Notes: generated by a model not told the origin, from the letters alone. Shown: positions 27,305 to 36,566, counted from the first letter of the stretch. The stretch: DNA of 43,948 bases from Burkholderiaceae bacterium (GCA_016790515.1 JAEUOY010000039.1:1-43948), one strand, 5' to 3'. Numbers and translations are program-made.

Positions 27305-27703
27305 ATGCGGTCCCTCCAACCGTGTGCGGCGCTGGTCCTCGGCCTCGCCTGCTGCCACGCGAACGCCGGACAGGCGCAGGCCGAGATGACGCTGCCGAGC
27401 TGCGTCGAAGGCAGCCCGCCGCTGCGGGTGTCGGTGGCCGCGGAGCGGGCGGTGCTCGACCGCGGCGACCGCCAGCGCTTCGAGGACGCGGCGCTGGCGC
27501 GCTACCCGCTTTACCAGCGTGGCGGCTGGGCGCCCGCCCAGGTGTTGCTGGTCCGCCGCGGGCCGCACTGGCTCTACGTCACGCTGTCCGAGGCTGGACA
27601 CGCCGGCGCCTGCTTCACCGCGGTGTTCGCCGCCGACCGCTTCGACTTCACCGCAGCCTGGCTGGCCAAGTACCGGCCGCGTGCGACCCCGCCGGAGGAT
27701 TGA
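27305..27703 (+). CDS. Small secreted protein of unknown function
   Basis: A 132-residue protein that I do not recognise. It opens with a signal-peptide-like N-terminus (MRSLQPCAALVLGLACCHANAG, possible cleavage after ANA or QAQA). The mature part of about 105 residues has two cysteines (in LPSCVEG and GACFTAVF) that could form a disulfide in the periplasm. Its repeated pattern of Trp/Tyr strands (GGWAPAQVLLVRRGPHWLYVTL) suggests a small beta-rich domain. A GGGAG ribosome site lies eight bases before ATG, supporting the start. It stands alone between the hydrolase and the CoA ligase genes, with gaps of about 116 and 101 bases. Confidence 0.75.
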   Translation: MRSLQPCAALVLGLACCHANAGQAQAEMTLPSCVEGSPPLRVSVAAERAVLDRGDRQRFEDAALARYPLYQRGGWAPAQVLLVRRGPHWLYVTLSEAGHAGACFTAVFAADRFDFTAAWLAKYRPRATPPED

Positions 27704-27762
27704 CGCCGGCCCGGCGCGTCGCCGCTGTCGCCCGCATGACGCCTCGGCGGCCTGGGCGCCGG

Positions 27763-27768
27763 TAGTCT
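27763..27768 (+). promoter_or_regulatory. Candidate -10 element of the CoA ligase gene
   Basis: TAGTCT 36 bases before the ATG, a moderate match to the -10 hexamer with no clear -35. Confidence 0.25.
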
Positions 27769-27804
27769 CGTCGCGACCCCGACAACGAACGCAGGAGACG
27801 CCCG

Positions 27805-29664
27805 ATGAGGTCGATCGACCCGGCCACCGCGGCCGCGCTGCCGCCCTTCAAGCCGCTGCCGCTGAAGCCGCCCGACGTCGGCGTCGAGCGGCGTGCCGAC
27901 GGCTGCATCCTGCTGCGCTCGAACCATGCGCCGGGCGAGGGGCCGCGCTCGATCGCCCACCTGTTGCAGCAGCGCGCGCAGGCCCACCCCGACCGGCCGT
28001 GGATGAAGCAGCGCGAGCCCGGCCACGGCCCGTGGCGCCAGGTGAGCTACGGCGAGGCGCTGCGTGCCGCCGAAAGCATCGCGCAGTGGCTGCTCGACCG
28101 CGGCCTGGGCGCCGGCGACAGCGTGATGGTGCTGTCGGCCAACTCGATCGAGCATGGGTTGCTGACGCTGGGCTGCTACACCGCCGGGGTGCCGATCGCG
28201 CCGATCAGCCCGGCCACCTCGCTGCTCTCGACCGACCACGCCAGGCTGCGCCACTGCGCCGCGGTGGTGCGGCCGCGGGTGGTGTTCGCGCAGTCGGGCG
28301 CCATCTTCGCGCGCGCTTTCGCGACCCTGCGCGGGACCGACCCCGGCCTGGTCTTCGTCAGCGCCGACGGCAGCGGCGAGGGCGCGATCGCGCTGTCGGA
28401 GCTGACCGGCACAGCGCCCACGGTGGCGGTGCAGGCCGCGCGCGAGGCGCTGGGCCCCGCGACGGTGGCCAAGGTCCTGTTCACCTCCGGATCCACCGGG
28501 CTGCCCAAGGGCGTGCCGCAGACCTTCGGCATGATGGCGGCGACGATCGCCGGCCAGGAGGGGCTGCGCGCCGAAGCACCCGACCCGGACCTGATCCCGC
28601 AGAGCCTGGAGTGGATGCCCTGGAGCCACATCAGCGCCGGCAACATCGGCTTCAACAGCGTGCTGTGGAACGGCGGCACCGTGCACCTGTGCGAGGGCAA
28701 GCCGATCCCGGGCCAGTTCGAGATCACGATCAGGAACCTCTACGAGGTCTCGCCGACGGTGTTCGGCTCGGCGCCGATCGCCTTCGGCATGCTGGCCGAC
28801 GCGATGGAACGCGACCCGCAGCTGCGCCGCTCGTTCTTCCGCCACCTGCGCTACATGGGCTACGGCGGCGCGACGCTGTCGAACGACGTCTACGATCGTC
28901 TGCAGGCGCTGGCGATCGCCGAGACCGGCCATCGCATCCCGCTGACGACGATGTACGGCGCGACCGAGACGCAAGGCGTCACCGTCACCCACTGGGCAAC
29001 CGAACGGGTCGGCCTGGTCGGGCTGCCGGTGCCGGGCATCACGATCAAGCTGGTGCCCAACGGCGCGAAGCTCGAGGTGCGGGTCAAGGGGCCGACGGTG
29101 ACCAGCGGCTACCTGCGCGACCCCGAGCGCAGCGCCGCGGCCTTCGACGAGGAAGGTTTCTACAAGCTGGGCGACGCGGCGCGCTTCGTCGACGAACACG
29201 ACCCGGCGCAGGGCCTGGTGTTCGACGGCCGCGTGACCGAGGACTTCAAGCTCGACAGCGGCACCTGGGTCAGCGTCGGCACGCTGCGGCCCGACCTGGT
29301 CGCCGCCTGCAGCCCCTACGTGCTGGACGCGGTGATCGCCGGCCAGGACAAGCCGTTCGCGGCGGCGCTGGTCTGGCCCTCCGCGGCCGGCCTGCAGGCG
29401 CTGGCCGACGACCCGGGCGCCGGCACCGCGCCGGACAGGCTGGCGGCGGTGCTGAAGGCGCGGCTGGCCGCATTCAACGCCGGCGCCGGCGGCACGTCGC
29501 GCCAGGTGGCGCGCTTCGCGATCCTCGGCGAGCCGCCGGCCATCGATGCCGGCGAGATCACCGACAAGGGCTATGTGAACCAGCGCGCGACACTGGAGCG
29601 CCGCGACGCGCTGGTCCAGGCCCTCTATGCGCAGCCGCCCGGCGCGGGAGTCGTCGTCGTCTGA
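27805..29664 (+). CDS. fcs: Feruloyl-CoA synthase-type acyl-CoA ligase
   Basis: An ANL-superfamily enzyme that activates a carboxylic acid to its CoA thioester through an acyl-AMP; close relatives act on ferulate, p-coumarate and other hydroxycinnamates. It has 619 residues. The P-loop is VLFTSGSTGLPKGVPQT at about 225-241. Motif A5 is TTMYGATETQG, A7 is FYKLGDAARFVD, and the feruloyl-CoA-synthase-specific hinge region is FDGRVTEDFKLDSGTWVSVG. A probable catalytic Lys lies in GEITDKGYVNQRATL near the C-terminus. Start ATG 27805 follows an AGGAG site by seven bases. It converges on the ABC importer genes. No hydroxycinnamoyl-CoA hydratase-lyase or vanillin dehydrogenase is adjacent, so the substrate could be another aromatic or acyl acid. 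Confidence 0.88.
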   Translation: MRSIDPATAAALPPFKPLPLKPPDVGVERRADGCILLRSNHAPGEGPRSIAHLLQQRAQAHPDRPWMKQREPGHGPWRQVSYGEALRAAESIAQWLLDRGLGAGDSVMVLSANSIEHGLLTLGCYTAGVPIAPISPATSLLSTDHARLRHCAAVVRPRVVFAQSGAIFARAFATLRGTDPGLVFVSADGSGEGAIALSELTGTAPTVAVQAAREALGPATVAKVLFTSGSTGLPKGVPQTFGMMAATIAGQEGLRAEAPDPDLIPQSLEWMPWSHISAGNIGFNSVLWNGGTVHLCEGKPIPGQFEITIRNLYEVSPTVFGSAPIAFGMLADAMERDPQLRRSFFRHLRYMGYGGATLSNDVYDRLQALAIAETGHRIPLTTMYGATETQGVTVTHWATERVGLVGLPVPGITIKLVPNGAKLEVRVKGPTVTSGYLRDPERSAAAFDEEGFYKLGDAARFVDEHDPAQGLVFDGRVTEDFKLDSGTWVSVGTLRPDLVAACSPYVLDAVIAGQDKPFAAALVWPSAAGLQALADDPGAGTAPDRLAAVLKARLAAFNAGAGGTSRQVARFAILGEPPAIDAGEITDKGYVNQRATLERRDALVQALYAQPPGAGVVVV

Positions 29665-29673
29665 CGTCTGAAG

Positions 29674-30756
29674 CTACGCCGCGCGCTGGCGCGCGGCCTC
29701 GAAGGCCGCCAGCCGCAGCGCGAAGCGGCTGCTCTCGCCGACGGCGCTGGCGGCGCTGCTCTCGGCCGGCCGCGGCAGCGTCTCGTGGAAGTGGCAGGCC
29801 ACGCGGTGGCCGGGCGCCGCGTCGCGCAGCGCCGGCTCCTCGCTGCGGCAGCGCTCCTGCGCATGCAGGCAGCGGGTGTGGAAGCGGCAGCCCGGCGGCG
29901 GCTTCATCGCGCTGGGCACGTCGCCCGGCAGCAGGATGCGCTGGCGCTCGAGCCCCGGCTGCGGCCGCGGGATCGCCGACAGCAGCGCCTGGGTGTAGGG
30001 GTGCCGCGGCCTGGCGTACAGCGTCGCCTTGTCGGCGATCTCGACCAGCTTGCCGAGGTACATCACCGCGACACGGTCGGCGATGTGCTTGACCACCGCG
30101 AGGTCGTGGGCGATGAACAGGTAGGACAGTCCGAAGCGCTGCTGCAGGTCCTGCAGCAGGTTGACGACCTGGGCCTGGATCGAGACATCGAGCGCCGACA
30201 CCGCCTCGTCGCAGACGATCAGCTCGGGCTGCACCGCCAGCGCGCGCGCGATGCCCACCCGCTGGCGCTGCCCGCCCGAGAACTGGTGCGGGTAGCGCCG
30301 GGCATGCTCGGGCAGCAGGCCGACCACCGCCAGCAGTTCGCGCACCCGGTCGGCGCGGCTCGCCTCGGTGCCGATGCCGTGCACCGCCATCGGCTCGGTC
30401 AGGATGTCGCCGATCGTCATGCGCGGGTTCAGCGACGCATACGGGTCCTGGAAGATGATCTGCAGGTGGCGGCGCATCGTGCGCAGCCGCTCGTCGGGCA
30501 GCGTCGCGATCTCCTGGCCCTGGAAGCGCACCGAGCCGGCGGTCGGCGTCATCAGGCGCAGGATCAGCCGGCCGGTGGTCGACTTGCCGCAGCCCGATTC
30601 GCCGACCAGCGCCAGCGTCTCGCCGCGCGCGATGTCGAAGCTGACGTCGTCGACCGCCCGCACCTGGCCGGCGACGCGGCTGATCACGACGCCGCGCTTG
30701 ACCGGGAAATGCTTGACCAGGCCGCGAACGCTGAGCAGGGTTTCGCTGTCGGCCAT
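29674..30756 (-). CDS. Peptide/opine/nickel-type ABC transporter ATPase (DppF/OppF-like)
   Basis: A 360-residue cytoplasmic ATPase subunit of a PepT-type importer. Walker A is [13 protein letters not shown], the Q-loop is [17 protein letters not shown], the signature is [15 protein letters not shown], Walker B is [12 protein letters not shown] and the H-loop is [10 protein letters not shown]. The C-terminal oligopeptide/dipeptide extension carries four cysteines around [17 protein letters not shown]. Such clusters bind iron-sulfur in some members. Start ATG 30756 overlaps the upstream ATPase stop by one base (TGATG). It is the last gene of the five-gene importer operon and converges on the CoA ligase gene. 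Confidence 0.95.
   Translation of the reverse strand: MADSETLLSVRGLVKHFPVKRGVVISRVAGQVRAVDDVSFDIARGETLALVGESGCGKSTTGRLILRLMTPTAGSVRFQGQEIATLPDERLRTMRRHLQIIFQDPYASLNPRMTIGDILTEPMAVHGIGTEASRADRVRELLAVVGLLPEHARRYPHQFSGGQRQRVGIARALAVQPELIVCDEAVSALDVSIQAQVVNLLQDLQQRFGLSYLFIAHDLAVVKHIADRVAVMYLGKLVEIADKATLYARPRHPYTQALLSAIPRPQPGLERQRILLPGDVPSAMKPPPGCRFHTRCLHAQERCRSEEPALRDAAPGHRVACHFHETLPRPAESSAASAVGESSRFALRLAAFEAARQRAA
29678..29697. terminator. Strong GC hairpin at the fcs/ABC convergence
   Basis: Nine-base perfect arms (29678-29686, 29689-29697) around TG, inside the last codons of the ABC ATPase and 13 bases beyond the CoA-ligase stop. It could end the plus-strand transcript. There is no T-tract. 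Confidence 0.35.
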
Positions 30757-31799
30757 CAGGCGGCTTCCTCCGCGGCGGGCATCGCGCTTTCGACCGGTGC
30801 CTTCCAGCAGGCCGCCAGGTGCGACGGGCCCAGCTCGCGCAGCGGCGGTGCCTCGGCGTGGCAGCGCGGGTCGGCGAACGGGCAGCGCGGCGCGAAGCGG
30901 CAACCCGCCGGCTGGTTGGCCGGGCTGGGCACGCTGCCCTCGATGGTGGCCAGCCGTGCCCGCTGCACGTCCAGCCGCGGGATCGAGCCGAGCAGGCCGA
31001 TCGTGTAGGGGTGCTGCGGGTCGTCGAACAGCGACCCGACCGGCGCGCACTCGACCACCTGGCCGGCGTACATCACGATCACCTCGTCGACCAGCTCGGC
31101 GATCACGCCGAGGTCGTGGGTGATGATCAGGATCGCCATGCCCAGGCGCCGCTGCAGGTCGCGCAGCAGGTCCAGGATCTGGGCCTGGATCGTCACGTCC
31201 AGCGCGGTGGTCGGTTCGTCGGCGATCAGCAGCGAGGGCTCGCACGACAGCGCCATCGCGATCATCACCCGCTGGCGCATGCCGCCCGACAGCTGGTGCG
31301 GGAAGTCGTCGAAGCGCTGCGCCGCCGACGGGATGCGCACCAGCTCGAGCACCTCGATCGCGCGCTTGCGCGCCGCCTCGGGCGGCATGTCCGAATGCGC
31401 GCGGATCGCCTCGACGATCTGGTGGCCGATGGTGTGCACCGGGTTCAGCGAGGTCATCGGCTCCTGGAAGACCATCGCCATGCGGCCGCCGCGCAGCAGC
31501 CGGCGCTCGTTGGCCGACAGGCCCAGCACGTCGCGGCCTTCGAAGACCAGTGCGTCGGCGCTGACCTGGCCGGGCGGCGACGGCACCAGCCCCATCAGCG
31601 ACAGCGAGGTCACGCTCTTGCCGCAGCCCGATTCGCCGACCAGGCCGACCGAGCGCGCGCGCTCGACCTTGAAGCTGATGCCGTCGACCGCCTTGAACAG
31701 CCCGCGCTCGGTGTTGAACCAGGTGCGCAGGTTGCGCACCTCGAGCAGCGCCGCATCGGCCTCGCCTTTCACCGTCGCCATTTCAGCCATCCAGGGCAT
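30756..31799 (-). CDS. Peptide/opine/nickel-type ABC transporter ATPase (DppD/OppD-like)
   Basis: A 347-residue ATPase subunit, partner of the DppF-like protein. Walker A is [16 protein letters not shown], the Q-loop is [20 protein letters not shown], the signature is [15 protein letters not shown], Walker B is [12 protein letters not shown] and the H-loop is [13 protein letters not shown]. The C-terminal oligo_HPY extension has [18 protein letters not shown], with conserved cysteines. Three in-frame ATGs (31799, 31790, 31781) are possible starts and none has a strong ribosome site. The gene follows the binding-protein gene after 123 bases without another gene, the largest gap inside the operon. 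Confidence 0.94.
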   Translation of the reverse strand: MPWMAEMATVKGEADAALLEVRNLRTWFNTERGLFKAVDGISFKVERARSVGLVGESGCGKSVTSLSLMGLVPSPPGQVSADALVFEGRDVLGLSANERRLLRGGRMAMVFQEPMTSLNPVHTIGHQIVEAIRAHSDMPPEAARKRAIEVLELVRIPSAAQRFDDFPHQLSGGMRQRVMIAMALSCEPSLLIADEPTTALDVTIQAQILDLLRDLQRRLGMAILIITHDLGVIAELVDEVIVMYAGQVVECAPVGSLFDDPQHPYTIGLLGSIPRLDVQRARLATIEGSVPSPANQPAGCRFAPRCPFADPRCHAEAPPLRELGPSHLAACWKAPVESAMPAAEEAA

Positions 31800-31922
31800 C
31801 GAGCAGCAGGACCGATCTGCGACACCAGCGCAGGCCAGCGAACGCCGCAGAACCGGCTGTGCCGGGCCGCTGGCCTGGCCGTCTCGAGGGGGCGGCCGGG
31901 GGCCGCAGAGGGTGGGCCATGT

Positions 31923-33506
31923 TCACAGTGAGTGGTCCAGTCCCTTGTAGAAGGTGTACTGGAACAGCATGTGCGTGCGTGCGTTCCTGATCTTCTTGGT
32001 CGTCGTCTGGTACATGCGCACGTTCATCACCGGGATCCAGAGGTGCTCCTTCATCACGATCTCCTGCGCCAGCTGGTTGCCCGCGCTGCGGTCGGCGGTG
32101 GTCAGCGCGACGCGGCCCTTCTGGATCGCGGCGTCGGTCGCGGCATCCTTCCAGTTCATCCGGTTGGGCACCGGGATCTGCGCCGAGTCGAAGTAGAAGT
32201 TCATCAGTTCGCCGGCCGACAGGTACGGCACGGTCACCGTCCACAGGTCGAAGTCCTGCCCGGTCAGGCGGCCGGGCATGATGCTCGACTCGAGCGCGGT
32301 GATCTTCCAGTCGATGCCGACCTTGCGCATGTAGCCCTGGATCGCCTCGGTCATGCGCGGGAAGTAGGTGACCTGCGGGATGAAGACCACCGGCGCCAGC
32401 CGCTCGCCGTTCTTCATGCGGATGCCGTCGGGGCCGCGCTGGGTCCAGCCGGCCTCGTCGAGCAGCCGGTTGGCGCGCGCGACGTCCTCCTTGATGATGC
32501 CCTTGGTCGACGGCGCGAAGTCCAGCGCGTTCGGGTCGATGTAGGTGTAGGCCGGCTCGGCCTGGCCCAGCATCACCGACTTGACCAGCTCGGCGCGGTT
32601 GATCGCGATGTTCATCGCCTCGCGCACGCGCTTGTCGGACACCAGCGGCCGCGTCGTCTTGAAGCCGAAGTACATCAGCTGGAAGTTCGGCTTGGCTTCC
32701 TCGACGTTGAGCATCGGCGACTTCTTCGCCTGGTCGATGAACTGGGTCGGGAAGTGGTTGGTGACGTCGAAGCGGCCGCTCATCATGGCCGCCAGGCGGC
32801 TGGAGTCCTCGGGCACGATCTTGATCGACAGCCGCTCGAACTTGACCGGGCCCGGGTTCTTGTACATGGCCGGGCCCCAGCGGTAGGCATCGTGGCGCCT
32901 GAGCAGCAGTTCGGTGCGCGGCTGCCACGACACCCAGCACCAGGGCCCGGTGCCGTCGATGCCCTTGACGCCATAGTCCTTGCCCAGCGCCTCGACGCTG
33001 TCCTTGTTGTGGATGCTGTTGTTGAACATCGTCAACTGCACCAGCAGGTCGGAGTAGGGCTCGGTCAGCTCGTACTCGACGGTGTAGGGGTCGGGCGCGC
33101 GCAGTTCCTTGATCTTGCCGGCGCGCCAGGCGTAGGGGGCGCGGGTGGCCGGGTCGCGCTGGCGGTTGAAGCTGTAGAGCACGTCGGCGGCAGTGAACTT
33201 CTTGCCGCTGCAGAACTGCACGTCGTCGCGCAGCTTGAAGGTGTAGAGCTTGCCGTCGGGGCTCATCGTCCACGACTTGGCCAGCAGCGGGATCGCGGTC
33301 TTGCCGTCCCAGTCCAGCGCGACCAGCGTGTCCTGGATCATGTGCGTGACGTCCGAGGTCGGCGACCAGGTCGTGCGCTGGCTGTCGTAGTGCGGCGAAT
33401 CGAGCGCCTTGGCCATGTTCAGGGTCTGGGCCTGGGCCGGCGCGGCCCAGGCGAAGAGGGCGCTCACCAGGGCGGCGGCCGGCGCAGCTTTCTCGAGGAT
33501 CTTCAC
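31923..33506 (-). CDS. ABC transporter substrate-binding protein, family 5
   Basis: A 527-residue periplasmic solute receptor of the DppA/OppA/NikA class. The signal peptide is ILEKAAPAAALVSALFAW with cleavage at AQA/QTLNMAK. Family 5 landmarks are IQDTLVALDWDGKTAIPLLA, KLYTFKLRDDVQFCSGKKFT, ADVLYSFNRQRDP, GTGPWCWVSWQPRTELLL and VREAMNIAINRAELVKSVML. The ligand cannot be read from sequence; the class binds peptides, opines, nickel chelates, and occasionally aromatic or sugar compounds. Start GTG at 33506 is supported by an AAGGAGA site at 33512-33518. The frame remains open further upstream, but only this start opens on the signal peptide. It sits between the permease pair and the ATPase pair. 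Confidence 0.94.
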   Translation of the reverse strand: MKILEKAAPAAALVSALFAWAAPAQAQTLNMAKALDSPHYDSQRTTWSPTSDVTHMIQDTLVALDWDGKTAIPLLAKSWTMSPDGKLYTFKLRDDVQFCSGKKFTAADVLYSFNRQRDPATRAPYAWRAGKIKELRAPDPYTVEYELTEPYSDLLVQLTMFNNSIHNKDSVEALGKDYGVKGIDGTGPWCWVSWQPRTELLLRRHDAYRWGPAMYKNPGPVKFERLSIKIVPEDSSRLAAMMSGRFDVTNHFPTQFIDQAKKSPMLNVEEAKPNFQLMYFGFKTTRPLVSDKRVREAMNIAINRAELVKSVMLGQAEPAYTYIDPNALDFAPSTKGIIKEDVARANRLLDEAGWTQRGPDGIRMKNGERLAPVVFIPQVTYFPRMTEAIQGYMRKVGIDWKITALESSIMPGRLTGQDFDLWTVTVPYLSAGELMNFYFDSAQIPVPNRMNWKDAATDAAIQKGRVALTTADRSAGNQLAQEIVMKEHLWIPVMNVRMYQTTTKKIRNARTHMLFQYTFYKGLDHSL

Positions 33507-33511
33507 GCGTG

Positions 33512-33518
33512 TCTCCTT
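33512..33518 (-). promoter_or_regulatory. Ribosome-binding site that fixes the binding-protein start
   Basis: AAGGAGA five bases before the GTG at 33506. It is the strongest Shine-Dalgarno match in the ABC operon, consistent with higher expression of the binding protein than of the other subunits. Confidence 0.7.
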
Positions 33519-33585
33519 GGGGCGGTGGGTCGGGGGGCAGGATGCGGCAGCGGCCGGGCCGCCGCGACGGAGGAAGGCGCGGACA

Positions 33586-34464
33586 TCATTGCTGCAGCCG
33601 CGGGTCGAGCACGTCGCGCACCGCATCGCCCAGCAGGTTGGCGGCCAGCACGATGACGAAGATCGCCAGGCTGGGGATCGTCGCGATGTGCGGCGCCATG
33701 AACAGGAAGTCGCGGCCCTGCGCGGCCATCATGCCCAGTTCGGCCTCGGGCGGCTGCGCGCCCATGCCGAGGAAGCCGAGCGCCGAGCCGACCAGGATCA
33801 CCTGGCCGAAGCGAAGCGTCAGGAACACCGCGATCGTCGAGATGCAGTTCAGCGTCAGGTAGCGCCAGATCAGCGCCCGGTTCGACAGCCCGACGGCGCG
33901 GCCGGCCTCCATGAACTCCATGCCCATCACGCCGACCGCGGCGCCGCGGGCCACCCGCGCGACATCGGGCACGGTCGAGACCACCAGCGCGAAGATCACC
34001 GCCGACAGCCCCGAGCCGAGGATCGCCGCCACCGCCAGGCCGATCAGGATCGCCGGGAAGGCGAGCAGGATGTCGACCACCCGCATGATCCAGGGATCGA
34101 GCCGCTTGTAGAACGCCGCCAGGATGCCCAGCAACGTGCCCAGCGCGCCGCCGATCAGCACGCCGGCGAGGCCCATCAGCAGCGTGTTGCGGCTGCCGTA
34201 GAGCACGCGGCTCAACATGTCGCGCCCGGTGTTGTCGACGCCCAGCCAGTGCTCGGCGCTGGGGCCCTGCATCGCCTTGGGCAGGTCGGTGTAGTAGGGG
34301 TCGTAGGGCGCGATCCAGGGTGCGAACAGCGCCGACAGCACGATCAGCGCCAGCACCACGGTCGCCACCAGCGCGACCGGGTCGCGCATCAGCCGCAGCG
34401 CCAGCGCCGAGCGGCGTTCGACCGCGGGCGCGGCCGCCGCGCCGGGCGAGAGCACGGCGCTCAT
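33586..34464 (-). CDS. Peptide/opine/nickel-type ABC permease (DppC-like)
   Basis: A 292-residue inner-membrane permease. The N-terminal oligopeptide-permease-C domain has a membrane helix (VALVATVVLALIVLSALFAP). Then come the HWLGVDNTGRDMLSRVLYGS signature and five more helices. The EAA loop that docks the ATPases is near GMEFMEAGRAVGLSNRALIW. The C-terminus is DAVRDVLDPRLQQ, the typical DppC ending. It overlaps the DppB-like stop by 4 bases. The binding-protein start follows after 79 bases. Confidence 0.94.
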   Translation of the reverse strand: MSAVLSPGAAAAPAVERRSALALRLMRDPVALVATVVLALIVLSALFAPWIAPYDPYYTDLPKAMQGPSAEHWLGVDNTGRDMLSRVLYGSRNTLLMGLAGVLIGGALGTLLGILAAFYKRLDPWIMRVVDILLAFPAILIGLAVAAILGSGLSAVIFALVVSTVPDVARVARGAAVGVMGMEFMEAGRAVGLSNRALIWRYLTLNCISTIAVFLTLRFGQVILVGSALGFLGMGAQPPEAELGMMAAQGRDFLFMAPHIATIPSLAIFVIVLAANLLGDAVRDVLDPRLQQ

Positions 34465-35399
34465 CCTCGCTGCACCCGGGGGTCGAGCACGACGTACATC
34501 ACGTCGACCAGCAGGTTGATCAGCAGGAAGGCCAGGGCCAGCACCATGATCGCCCCTTGTGCGACGGGAAAATCGGTGGTGACGATGGCGCCGACGGCCA
34601 GCCGGCCGACGCCGGGCCAGGAGAACATCGTCTCGGTGACCACCGCGCCGCCGAGCAGGAAGGCCGCCTGCAGTCCGACCAGGGTGACCACCGGGATCAG
34701 CGCATTGCGCAGCGCGTGATGGATGATCACCGCCGATTCGCGCAGGCCCTTGGCGCGTGCGGTGCGCACGAAGTCGGCACCCAGCACCTCGAGCACCGCG
34801 GTGCGGGTGATGCGGGCGATCGGGCCGATCAGCACGCTGCCCAGCGTCAGCGAGGGCAGGATCAGCGCCGGCAGGCCGCCGTCCCAGACCGGGCCGGTGC
34901 GGCCGGTGAAGGGCAGCAGGTTCCACAGGTAGCCGACGTACTGGATCAGGATCAGGCCGACGAAGAACACCGGCATCGAGACGCCGGCCACCGACAGCGC
35001 GACGATCGCGCGGTCGAGCAGCGAGCCGCGCCGCACTGCCGCCAGCGTGCCCAGCAGCAGCCCCAGCGGCACCGCCAGCAGCATCGAGCCGACCATCAGT
35101 TCGGCGGTCGGGCCCACGGTCTCGGCGAGTTCCTCGCCGACCGACTTGTTCGAGATGATCGAACGGCCGAGGTCGCCCTGCGCGACCCGCGCGAGGTAGT
35201 CGAAGAACTGGATCAGCAGCGGCCGGTCGAGGCCGAGATCCTTGCGGATCGCCTCGACGACCTCGGGCCTGGCATCGGCCCCGGCGATGATCTGCGCCGG
35301 GTCGGTGGGCACCACCTGCAGCAGGCAGAAGCACAGGAACAGCACCCCGACCAGCGCCGGCATCGAGACCAACAGGCGTCGAACGATCAAGGGGCCCAC
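34461..35399 (-). CDS. Peptide/opine/nickel-type ABC permease (DppB-like)
   Basis: A 312-residue inner-membrane permease, first gene of the importer operon. The N-terminal helix (VRRLLVSMPALVGVLFLCFC) leads to the periplasmic DLGLDRPLLIQFFDYLARVAQGDLGRS segment in two parts. Five further helices follow, with the EAA loop near LGADFVRTARAKGLRESAVI. The ending VMYVVLDPRVQRG is typical of DppB. Start is GTG at 35399 with GGGAG eight bases before it. The gene diverges from the crotonase-fold gene across 225 bases. Confidence 0.94.
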   Translation of the reverse strand: MGPLIVRRLLVSMPALVGVLFLCFCLLQVVPTDPAQIIAGADARPEVVEAIRKDLGLDRPLLIQFFDYLARVAQGDLGRSIISNKSVGEELAETVGPTAELMVGSMLLAVPLGLLLGTLAAVRRGSLLDRAIVALSVAGVSMPVFFVGLILIQYVGYLWNLLPFTGRTGPVWDGGLPALILPSLTLGSVLIGPIARITRTAVLEVLGADFVRTARAKGLRESAVIIHHALRNALIPVVTLVGLQAAFLLGGAVVTETMFSWPGVGRLAVGAIVTTDFPVAQGAIMVLALAFLLINLLVDVMYVVLDPRVQRG

Positions 35400-35624
35400 C
35401 GCAGCATCTCCCGACAGGGCCAGCGCCCGTCCTGTTTCAGGCTAAGGGCGATCGTGCTCATGCGTCAATCGCGTTATCCCGTCGTCGAAAACGACGATCC
35501 GGCGGCCGCGCCGGCGGCCAGTCGCCGATGCGACATCGTCGTGCTGCCGCTCGCCGCAGCATCGGGTGGCCTGTGTCGATCGACGCCCGGGCGGCGTCGC
35601 CCCCGTTTCCGGACGACCTACACC
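35400..35624. promoter_or_regulatory. Divergent promoter region, ABC operon / crotonase gene
   Basis: A 225-base non-coding stretch between divergent starts. It contains a 6-base inverted repeat CGTCGT-CGAAA-ACGACG (35480-35496), which could be an operator or a hairpin, and a GC-palindromic segment just after it. No convincing -35/-10 pair is seen. Confidence 0.4.
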
Positions 35625-36476
35625 ATGAGCGACTTCCGCACGCTGCTGTACGAGCTTCCCGCGCCTGCTGTCGCGCGCATCGTGATGAACCGCCCCGAGG
35701 CGCGCAATGCGCAGAACCTCGAGATGGGCTACGAGCTGAACGCCGCTTTCGACCGCGCGCTGCTCGACGATGGCGTCAAGGTCATCGTGCTGGCGGCGGC
35801 CGACCCGCATTTCTCGTCGGGCCACGACCTGCGCGGCGACGGCGGCGTGGTGCTCGGCGAGCGGCCCGTCGTTTCGAGCTGGGGCGGCTTTGCGCAGCCC
35901 GGCGCGCACGGCCGCTTCGCGCGCGAGCAGGAGATCTACCTGCAGAACACCCGGCGCTGGCGCAACCTGGCCAAGCCGACGATCGCCGCGGTGCAGGGCC
36001 GCTGCATCGCCGGCGGTCTGATGCTGGCCTGGGCCTGCGACCTGATCGTCGCCAGCGACGACGCGCTGTTCTGCGACCCGGTCGTCACGATGGGCGTCTG
36101 CGGCGTCGAGTGGTTCGTCCACCCCTGGGAGCTGGGGGCGCGCAAGGCCAAGGAGTTCCTGTTCACCGCCGACCACTGGTCGGCACAGGAAGCGCACCGG
36201 CTGGGCATGGTCAACCAGGTGGTGCCGCGCGCCGAGCTCGACGCTCAGGTGCTGAAACTCGCGCTGCGCATCGCCGAGAAGCCGGCCTTCGCGCTGCAGA
36301 TGGCCAAGAAGGCGGTCAACCAGACGCTGGACGTCATGGGCCAGCAGAGTTCGGTCGACCAGGCCTTCGCGCTGCACCACCTGTGCCACGCGCACAACAT
36401 GCAGCAGTTCGGCAAGGTGATCGACCCAGGCGGCATGCCCGCAGCGGTGAAGCCGGCGAAGCCGGTGCAGCCCTAG
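35625..36476 (+). CDS. Enoyl-CoA hydratase/isomerase-family protein lacking catalytic Glu pair
   Basis: A 283-residue crotonase-fold protein. Fold marks are IVMNRPEARNAQNLEMGYEL, the oxyanion segment FSSGHDLRGDGG, and AAVQGRCIAGGLMLAWACDL with DALFCDPVVTMGVCGVEWF. Canonical enoyl-CoA hydratases have Glu at two places (Glu144 and Glu164 of the rat enzyme). Here the aligned residues are Met133 and Val153. It is therefore probably not a classical hydratase. An isomerase, hydrolase, decarboxylase or lyase reaction on a CoA ester is possible, and the clade may use Glu162. It lacks the signature residues of hydroxycinnamoyl-CoA hydratase-lyase. It diverges from the ABC importer and might share a pathway with the CoA ligase, but this is inference. 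Confidence 0.85.
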   Translation: MSDFRTLLYELPAPAVARIVMNRPEARNAQNLEMGYELNAAFDRALLDDGVKVIVLAAADPHFSSGHDLRGDGGVVLGERPVVSSWGGFAQPGAHGRFAREQEIYLQNTRRWRNLAKPTIAAVQGRCIAGGLMLAWACDLIVASDDALFCDPVVTMGVCGVEWFVHPWELGARKAKEFLFTADHWSAQEAHRLGMVNQVVPRAELDAQVLKLALRIAEKPAFALQMAKKAVNQTLDVMGQQSSVDQAFALHHLCHAHNMQQFGKVIDPGGMPAAVKPAKPVQP

Positions 36477-36566
36477 GCACGGCGGCTGATCAGGGACAGC
36501 CGGCGGGCTGCTGGTCAACGGGGCCCGACCGGGACCGTCGCGCAGTTCAATCAGAATGCGGTCCGA

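Noticed and set aside
27805-29664. A complete ferulate-to-vanillate catabolic cluster
   Set aside because: No hydroxycinnamoyl-CoA hydratase-lyase, vanillin dehydrogenase or demethylase is present; the nearby crotonase lacks the family signature.
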